DNA of 11,627 bases. Source: REEB506 sp049317545 (GTDB lineage Bacteria > Pseudomonadota > Alphaproteobacteria > Caulobacterales > Aquidulcibacteraceae). This document shows, one piece after another, positions 7,052 through 11,627 of this stretch. The notes under the pieces were generated by a model, which ran no database searches, was not told where the DNA came from, and saw only the letters and a program-made list of their open reading frames with translations. The stretch covers positions 1 through 11,627 of the forward strand of contig JBMOIB010000092.1 in NCBI GenBank assembly GCA_049317545.1. The letters are read 5' to 3'. A program made the translations under genes and the position numbers. Each line of letters opens with the position of its first letter. Position 1 is the first letter of the stretch.

Positions 7052-7845
7052 GCGACGTTCTGGAACACATCCTCACCTACAAGCGCGAAGAGATCATCGC
7101 CCGCCGGCGCCTGCGGCCCGAACCCGTGCTGCAAGCCGAATTGGCCGCGCAGGCGCCGGCGCGCGGCTTCGAGGCGGCCCTGCGCCGCGCCGCTGCGACG
7201 CGTGCGGCGATCATCGCCGAGATCAAGCGGGCGAGCCCCTCCAAAGGGCTGATCCGGGCCGATTTCGAACCGGCGGCGCTGGCGCGCGCCTATGAGGCCG
7301 GGGGCGCGGCCTGCCTCTCGGTTCTGACCGACGGCCCGAGCTTCCAGGGCGAAGACGCCCACCTCGTCGCGGCGCGCGCGGCCGCATCGCTGCCTGCGCT
7401 GCGCAAGGACTTCTTCGTCGACCCCTACCAGGTCCTCGAAGCCCGCACGCTCGGGGCCGACGCCGTTCTCGTGATCCTCGCCGCCTGCGATGACGCGCTC
7501 GCGCTCGATCTGACGCAGACCGCACGGGCGCTCGGCATGGACGTCCTCGCCGAGGTCCATGACGCCGATGAACTTGAGCGCGCGCTGCGCCTGCCGACGC
7601 CGCTCGTCGGGATCAACAACCGATCCCTGCGGACCTTTGAGACGCGCCTGGAGACCTTCGAGGCGCTCGCCGCTGGGGCGCCGCGCGAGGTGCTCCTCGT
7701 CGCCGAATCAGGGATTTTCACCCGTGCCGACATCGACCGCCTCGCGCGGGCAGGCGCGGGCGCTTACCTGATCGGCGAGTCCCTCATGCGGCAGGACGAC
7801 GTCGCCGCCGCGGTCGCCGCATTGGCCCACCCCGCAACCAGCTGA
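7048..7845 (+). CDS. trpC: Indole-3-glycerol-phosphate synthase
   Basis: TrpC closes the ring of carboxyphenylamino-deoxyribulose phosphate with loss of CO2 and water, giving indole-3-glycerol phosphate. The 265-residue single-domain TIM barrel has AEIKRASPSKG (57-67) with Glu58 and the catalytic Lys60. LRKDFFVDPYQ (118-128) carries Lys120 and AEVHD (168-172) carries Glu169. GINNRSLRTF (188-197), AESGI (219-223) and LIGESLMR (241-248) complete the active site and phosphate site. It is not fused to TrpF, unlike the E. coli enzyme, and no trpF, trpB or trpA is in the window. The ATG overlaps the trpD stop. It is the last gene of the trp block; a weak hairpin just after its stop (stem 7847-7851 with 7859-7865, one bulge, no T run) is a poor terminator candidate. 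Confidence 0.97.
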   Translation: MSDVLEHILTYKREEIIARRRLRPEPVLQAELAAQAPARGFEAALRRAAATRAAIIAEIKRASPSKGLIRADFEPAALARAYEAGGAACLSVLTDGPSFQGEDAHLVAARAAASLPALRKDFFVDPYQVLEARTLGADAVLVILAACDDALALDLTQTARALGMDVLAEVHDADELERALRLPTPLVGINNRSLRTFETRLETFEALAAGAPREVLLVAESGIFTRADIDRLARAGAGAYLIGESLMRQDDVAAAVAALAHPATS

Positions 7846-7881
7846 CGGCCTTATCAACAGGCGCCGGAACATTGCCATTGG

Positions 7882-7897
7882 GTCAAGAATTCTTGAC
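7882..7897. promoter_or_regulatory. 16-base perfect palindrome overlapping the lexA -35 element
   Basis: GTCAAGAATTCTTGAC is perfectly self-complementary over 16 bases. Its right arm contains TTGAC of the lexA -35 element. Its AT-rich core stands out in this GC-rich sequence. It does not resemble the LexA GAAC site, so a dimeric regulator other than LexA could bind it. The palindrome is seen directly; binding is inference. Confidence 0.5.
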
Positions 7898-7921
7898 GCT
7901 CGCCCTGAACGCACATAGAAC
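7893..7921 (+). promoter_or_regulatory. lexA promoter (-35 and -10)
   Basis: TTGACGC (7893-7899) matches TTGACGS exactly. CATAGAAC (7914-7921), 14 bases later, matches GCTANAWC at 6 of 8 positions, within the spacing range described for Caulobacter housekeeping promoters. Read as an E. coli-style promoter it is TTGACG, 17 bases, TAGAAC. The -10 is embedded in the LexA box, as expected for autorepression. The transcript would carry a leader of about 45-50 bases. Confidence 0.65.
7907..7921 (+). promoter_or_regulatory. LexA operator (alphaproteobacterial SOS box) with an extra half-site
   Basis: GAACGCACATAGAAC is an exact GAAC-N7-GAAC direct repeat, the established LexA site in alphaproteobacteria. 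A third GAAC follows at 7928-7931 after six bases, so half-sites start at 7907, 7918 and 7928, nearly one helical turn apart. Further GAAC copies lie at 7867 and 7959. The box covers the -10 element, so LexA binding should block RNA polymerase. No other GAAC-N7-GAAC was noticed in the other intergenic regions. Confidence 0.85.
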
Positions 7922-7963
7922 ACCCGCGAACATAACGAGCCCGTCGCGCGGCTGATTCGAACC

Positions 7964-7970
7964 AAAGGGG
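7964..7970 (+). promoter_or_regulatory. lexA ribosome binding site
   Basis: A purine run AAAGGGGG ends five bases before the ATG at 7976. It is the most obvious Shine-Dalgarno sequence in the window and fixes the lexA start. Confidence 0.7.
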
Positions 7971-7975
7971 GCCAG

Positions 7976-8662
7976 ATGCTGACCGCCAAACAAAAAGAAC
8001 TGCTGCTGTTCATTCACCAGCGGATCAAAGAGACGGGCGTGTCTCCCTCCTTTGACGAGATGAAGGAAGCGCTTGATCTCGCCTCGAAATCCGGGATCCA
8101 CCGGCTGATCACGGCGCTCGAGGAGCGCGGCTTTATTCGCCGCCTCGCGCACCGGGCGCGCGCTCTGGAAGTGCTCAAGCTCCCAGATTCCGCTGCGCCC
8201 CAGGCGACGCGGGGCAAATTTAAACCCAGCCTCGTGGCTTCCGCGCCCGCGCCGACCTCCCATGTCGCGAGCGACGGCGCCATAGAAATCCCCGTCCTGG
8301 GCAAGATCGCCGCCGGCGTGCCGATCGAGGCGATCCAGCAGGAGATCAACCGCGTCGCCCTGCCGCCGGAATTCGTCGGCGCCGGCGAGCATTTCGCCCT
8401 GGAAGTCCGCGGCGATTCGATGATCGGCGCGGGCATCCTCGAAGGCGACATCGTCATCCTCCGTCGCGGCGACACCGCGGAGACCGGCGACATCGTCGTG
8501 GCGCTCGTCGATGACGAGGAAGCGACCTTGAAGCGTCTGCGCCGGCGCGGCGGCTCCATTGCGCTCGAGGCCGCCAACCCGGCTTTCGGCACGCGCATCT
8601 ACGGGCCCGACCGCGTACGCGTGCAGGGGCGTCTCGTGGCGCTCATTCGCCGCTATCCGTAG
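7976..8662 (+). CDS. lexA: LexA repressor of the SOS response
   Basis: LexA represses DNA-damage genes until RecA filaments stimulate its self-cleavage. The 228-residue protein begins MLTAKQKELLLFIHQ, with a winged helix-turn-helix domain to about residue 67. The recognition segment SPSFDEMKEALDLASKSGIH is typical of alphaproteobacterial LexA, which reads GAAC. A linker of about 40 residues leads to the peptidase domain. The cleavage site Ala113-Gly114 lies in GKIAAGVP, the nucleophile Ser148 in RGDSMIGAGI and the general base Lys186 in EEATLKRL, so self-cleavage should be intact. The promoter, SOS box and ribosome binding site lie directly upstream. The gene is separated from trpC by 130 bases. 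Its last 20 bases overlap the end of comEC on the other strand. Confidence 0.98.
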   Translation: MLTAKQKELLLFIHQRIKETGVSPSFDEMKEALDLASKSGIHRLITALEERGFIRRLAHRARALEVLKLPDSAAPQATRGKFKPSLVASAPAPTSHVASDGAIEIPVLGKIAAGVPIEAIQQEINRVALPPEFVGAGEHFALEVRGDSMIGAGILEGDIVILRRGDTAETGDIVVALVDDEEATLKRLRRRGGSIALEAANPAFGTRIYGPDRVRVQGRLVALIRRYP

Positions 8663-10808
8663 CAGCGGTAGGCCGCGCCCACGGGGCGTCGAGATCGCGC
8701 TCGGCGCGGGCGCGCACGAAGCGCGGGCGCGCTCCGTCATAAACGGCCCAACCGCCGCGACCATCGCTTGTCGGCGCCAGAAGCTTGGCGCGGCATTGCG
8801 CGGGCGCGACGTCTGCGCTGATTGGCGAAAGGATGAGATCGGCGACGGCGCACGCCCGGGCGAGCGCATCCGCGTCAGGCGCCCAGGCGACGTCGAGGCC
8901 GGCCGGGGTGCGCCATTGGCAGGCGACATCGGGAGCGCAACCGTCTGGAGCCGGTAGGTCAAGCGCCTCTTCCGGCTTGATCCCCGCCCGCGAGGCAAGG
9001 CGATCGCGCGCAAAGCCGCCGCCGCGCGCCGGCGCAAGGCTTCGCCACACGACTTGACCATCGTCGAGCGCGACGCGCGCCAAAGCGACCTTCGCATCAT
9101 CGCGCGCCCAGATGATCGGACGCTCGACGCTGAACGCCAAGCCCAGCGCCGCGAGCGCCGGCGCGAGGGCAAGCGCGCGCACCGCACCGCGCCAAACAAA
9201 CGCCCAGCACAGCGCCGCGACCGCCAAGAGGAACGCCGCCGTTGGGATGGCGGGAACGGCGACGACAGCCTCGCTGCGGGATGCGAACAAGGCGCCGATT
9301 TGCACGACCAGATCGAGCCCCCAGGACGCAATAGAGAGCGGCGTCTCGGCCAGGCCGAGCGGCGCAACAACCGCGGCGAGCGCGGCGGCTGGCGCCACGA
9401 CCAACGCCACGATGGGGCCGGCGGCCAGGTTGGCCGCCGCGCTATAGGGCGTGAACCGCCCGAAGTGGTAGAGTACGAACGGATCGGTCGCGGCGCCTGC
9501 GACCAGCGCGACGGCGAGATCGGCCGTCACCGCCGCCTGGAGCCACATCAGCGCCCGCACGACGCCGCCGCCGCCAGGCGCGGGACCAGCCCGCGCGCGA
9601 TGTCCCTCATACAGTGCGATCAAGGCGCCCGTCGCCGCGAACGACATCTGGAAGCCCGGCTCGAGCACGCTTTCGGGGCGCGCCGCGAGCACGACCACAA
9701 GCGCAAGCGCCAAAGCGCGCATCGTGAACGCCGGGCGGTCCAGGAGGATCGCGCCAAACGCGACGACCGTCATGAGATAGGCGCGCTCGGCCGGCACGCT
9801 CGATCCGGACAAAACGAGATAGGCGCCGCCCGCGCCGATCGCAGCGAGCGCGCCGATCTTGCGCACCGGCGCACGCAGCGCGAGGCCAGGAATGAGCGCC
9901 GCCAGCATCGTCACGGCCCCGAACGTCATTCCGGCGACCAGGCCCATGTGCAGTCCGGACACGGACAATAGATGCCCGAGGCCGGAATCGCGCAGCGCGT
10001 CCAGCGCTTCGGCGTCGACGAAACTCGCATCCCCCGTGATCAGCGCGGCCGTGATCGCGCCGCCGCGCCCCGCCGCCATGTCGATGATCGCCTCGGTCAC
10101 ATCGCGCCTGACGGCAGCGACGAGCATCGCGGCGCGATCGGCGAAACGCGTAAGCGGCGGCGCCTCGACCGGTCTGCAGCGGCCAAGCGCGAACCCCGTT
10201 GCGCCGACCTGTTCGACATAGGCGCGCCGCTGGGAATCGAAGGCGCCGGGCGCGAGAGGCGGCGGCGGCGGCGCGAGCATGGCGAGGCATTCGATCCCGC
10301 GCCCAGGCCCCGGACCATCGGCCGCCGCGACCCGCGCGAAACGCAGGCGCGGACCGCCGTCGACAGCAACCTCACGGATCAGGAAACGCGGCTGGCGACG
10401 GCCGGGCTCGACCGCGGCGACCCAGCCGCGCACCAGAACAGGGCCGATCGGCGCCGCGAGGCGCGGCGCAGCCCGCACGTCCATGCGGTGAGCGGCCACC
10501 GCAGCGCCGACGAACGCGAAGGCGAGCCCGGCGGCCAGCGCGGCCAGGGCAAGGCGGCTGCTGTCCATCCGCGGTCGCACCACGCGCCCGGCGGCGAACA
10601 GAGCCAGAAGGCCGATCGCCAGCGAAGCGGCTGCAAATTGCGCAAGCATGAGAGCAGGCGGGCGAACCGGCCCGGAAAGCCAGGCGGCGGCGCCGAGCGC
10701 GAACAGGATCGGCCCGAGAAGCGGCAGACGATCCCGCTGCGCCGCGAATGCGGCGCCCAGGCGAAGCGCGAAGGCGCGCGCCGCGCTTTCCAGCGCTCCG
10801 GCCGACAT
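8643..10808 (-). CDS. comEC: ComEC/Rec2-family DNA uptake channel
   Basis: ComEC is the inner-membrane channel that admits single-stranded DNA during natural transformation. From the ATG at 10808 the protein has 721 residues, usual for the family. It has N-terminal hydrophobic segments (about 28-75 and 86-106), a soluble OB-like DUF4131 region (about 120-215) and the multi-span competence domain (about 236-565). That domain contains GHLLSVSGLHMG (278-289), SGSSVPAERAYLM (334-346) and GFQMSFAATGAL (385-396). The last 150 or so residues correspond to the metallo-beta-lactamase domain of other ComECs but lack an HxHxDH motif. Five prolines in a row occur at 180-184. The frame continues upstream to 11087, but that start would lie deep inside gltX and adds a non-membrane basic stretch, so I chose 10808. 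No clear ribosome binding site is visible. Confidence 0.9.
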   Translation of the reverse strand: MSAGALESAARAFALRLGAAFAAQRDRLPLLGPILFALGAAAWLSGPVRPPALMLAQFAAASLAIGLLALFAAGRVVRPRMDSSRLALAALAAGLAFAFVGAAVAAHRMDVRAAPRLAAPIGPVLVRGWVAAVEPGRRQPRFLIREVAVDGGPRLRFARVAAADGPGPGRGIECLAMLAPPPPPLAPGAFDSQRRAYVEQVGATGFALGRCRPVEAPPLTRFADRAAMLVAAVRRDVTEAIIDMAAGRGGAITAALITGDASFVDAEALDALRDSGLGHLLSVSGLHMGLVAGMTFGAVTMLAALIPGLALRAPVRKIGALAAIGAGGAYLVLSGSSVPAERAYLMTVVAFGAILLDRPAFTMRALALALVVVLAARPESVLEPGFQMSFAATGALIALYEGHRARAGPAPGGGGVVRALMWLQAAVTADLAVALVAGAATDPFVLYHFGRFTPYSAAANLAAGPIVALVVAPAAALAAVVAPLGLAETPLSIASWGLDLVVQIGALFASRSEAVVAVPAIPTAAFLLAVAALCWAFVWRGAVRALALAPALAALGLAFSVERPIIWARDDAKVALARVALDDGQVVWRSLAPARGGGFARDRLASRAGIKPEEALDLPAPDGCAPDVACQWRTPAGLDVAWAPDADALARACAVADLILSPISADVAPAQCRAKLLAPTSDGRGGWAVYDGARPRFVRARAERDLDAPWARPTAATDSGE

Positions 10809-10869
10809 GGTAAGGCGCCCGCGTCGCGCTGGCCGCTTGCGCCGGGCGTTTGGAGATTGTCCCGAGCCG
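10809..10869. other. Short divergent spacer between comEC and gltX
   Basis: Only 61 very GC-rich bases separate the two divergent starts. I see no convincing -35/-10 pair on either strand, no SOS box and no good Shine-Dalgarno sequence. GGAG at 10852-10855 lies 14 bases before the gltX ATG, which is farther than usual. Promoters for both genes must lie here or inside the opposite coding sequence. Confidence 0.45.
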
Positions 10870-11627
10870 ATGAGCGTCGTCACGCGTTTCGCCCCCTCGC
10901 CTACGGGCTTCCTGCACATCGGCGGCGCGCGCACCGCGCTGTTCAACTGGCTGTTCGCGCGCGGCCGCGGCGGCAAATTCCTGCTGCGCATCGAAGACAC
11001 CGACCGCGCGCGCTCCACCGAGGCGGCGATCGGCGCGATCATCGACGGCATGGACTGGCTCGGCCTGAAGGCCGACGAGCCGCCCATTTTTCAATTCGCG
11101 CGCGCGACGCGGCACCAGGAGGTCGCGGCCGAAATGGTCGCGCGCGGCGGCGCCTTCAAATGTTTCATGACGCCCGAAGAGGTCGAGGTCGAGCGCGCTA
11201 GCGCCCAAGCCGAGGGCCGCGCCTTCCGATCGACCTATCGCAACGGAAAAGCCGCGCCCGCGGTCGATGCGCCCCACGTCGTTCGGCTCCGCGCGCCTGA
11301 CGACGGCGAGATCGTCAACGACGACCTCGTCCAGGGCCCCGTGCGCGTCAAAGCGCGCGACATCGACGATCTCGTGCTGCTGCGCGCCGACGGAACGCCG
11401 ACCTATATGCACGCCGTGGTCGTCGACGATCACGACATGGCGGTGACGCACGTCATCCGCGGCGACGACCATTTGACCAATGCGGCGCGCCAGATCCCAA
11501 TCTATCAGGCGATGGGCTGGAGCATCCCGGCGTTCGCACACGTGCCGATGATCCACGGGCCCGATGGCGCCAAGCTCTCCAAGCGCCACGGCGCGCAGGC
11601 GATCCAGGACTTCCGCGACATGGGCTA
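10870..11627 (+). CDS. gltX: Glutamyl-tRNA synthetase (C-terminal part cut off by window edge)
   Basis: This class I synthetase charges tRNA with glutamate. The visible 252 residues are a bit over half of the usual 450-480 and contain the whole catalytic core. The ATP-binding HIGH motif is in RFAPSPTGFLHIGGART (HIGG at 16-19), and LLRIEDTDRARS follows at 38-49. DGTPTYMHAVVVDDHDM and THVIRGDDHLTNAARQ line the amino-acid pocket. The KMSKS-type loop is KLSKR (235-239) in GAKLSKRHGA. The Cys-x-Cys zinc pair of E. coli-type enzymes is reduced to one Cys98. The anticodon-binding domain is outside, so its specificity for tRNA-Glu alone or also tRNA-Gln cannot be judged; many alphaproteobacteria have two gltX genes and make Gln-tRNA by the amidotransferase route. 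The ATG at 10870 gives the canonical start; the frame is open to the edge. Confidence 0.96.
   Translation, partial: MSVVTRFAPSPTGFLHIGGARTALFNWLFARGRGGKFLLRIEDTDRARSTEAAIGAIIDGMDWLGLKADEPPIFQFARATRHQEVAAEMVARGGAFKCFMTPEEVEVERASAQAEGRAFRSTYRNGKAAPAVDAPHVVRLRAPDDGEIVNDDLVQGPVRVKARDIDDLVLLRADGTPTYMHAVVVDDHDMAVTHVIRGDDHLTNAARQIPIYQAMGWSIPAFAHVPMIHGPDGAKLSKRHGAQAIQDFRDMG

Noticed and set aside
8704..8732. 12-base direct repeat GCGCGGGCGCGC near the comEC 3' end
   Set aside because: The copies are 17 bases apart, out of frame with each other, and made only of G and C in a very GC-rich gene; best explained by composition.
7883..9370. Minus-strand open frame of 495 codons across lexA and the end of comEC
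   Set aside because: It covers lexA antisense and comEC in the wrong frame; both of those genes are firmly identified.
10809..11087. Upstream extension of comEC by 93 codons
   Set aside because: It would overlap gltX by over 200 bases and adds a basic, non-membrane segment not expected in ComEC.
9972..11201. Plus-strand open frame of 409 codons across comEC and gltX
   Set aside because: Composition is Arg/Gly/Ala-rich low complexity and it runs antisense to comEC and then out of frame through gltX. No motif is seen.
10372..11589. Minus-strand open frame of 405 codons opposite gltX
   Set aside because: It is antisense to the conserved catalytic core of gltX and shows no protein motif.

Overview
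The window is a GC-rich, gene-dense stretch of chromosome that reads as an alphaproteobacterium, most likely Caulobacterales or a close relative (inference). The evidence is an alphaproteobacterial SOS box (GAAC-N7-GAAC) in front of lexA, a lexA promoter that fits the Caulobacter housekeeping consensus (TTGACGS, 10-14 bases, GCTANAWC), and the gene order ppiD-trpE ... trpG-trpD-trpC ... lexA, comEC, gltX, which as I recall is conserved in that class. The genes are core-genome genes. I found no mobile element, CRISPR array, RNA gene or defence system, and no clearly undescribed system.

Layout. Positions 1-521 (minus) hold the first 173 codons of tpiA. It is divergent from a membrane-anchored PpiD/SurA-like folding factor (585-2513, plus), whose stop codon overlaps the start of trpE (2510-4030). 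A minus-strand coq4-type ubiquinone biosynthesis gene (about 4260-5207) follows. It lies inside the tryptophan cluster, between trpE and trpG, in a segment visibly poorer in GC than its flanks. The plus strand resumes with trpG (5460-6038), trpD (6035-7051, GTG start) and trpC (7048-7845), joined by 4-base stop/start overlaps. A 130-base regulatory region then leads into lexA (7976-8662). lexA converges on comEC (8643-10808, minus) and their coding ends overlap by 20 bases. comEC is divergent from gltX (10870 to the window edge, plus), which is cut off after 252 codons.

How the genes work together. TrpE and TrpG form anthranilate synthase, and TrpD and TrpC carry anthranilate to indole-3-glycerol phosphate. 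TrpF, TrpB and TrpA are not in the window. Coq4 acts in ubiquinone synthesis, which shares the precursor chorismate with tryptophan. LexA is the self-cleaving SOS repressor and its own promoter carries its operator. ComEC is the inner-membrane DNA channel of natural transformation. TpiA and GltX are housekeeping enzymes.

The points most worth a second look are the coq4 gene splitting the trp cluster, the lexA control region (three GAAC half-sites at helical spacing plus a 16-base perfect palindrome on the -35 element), the lexA/comEC overlap, and the possibly leaderless trpG.
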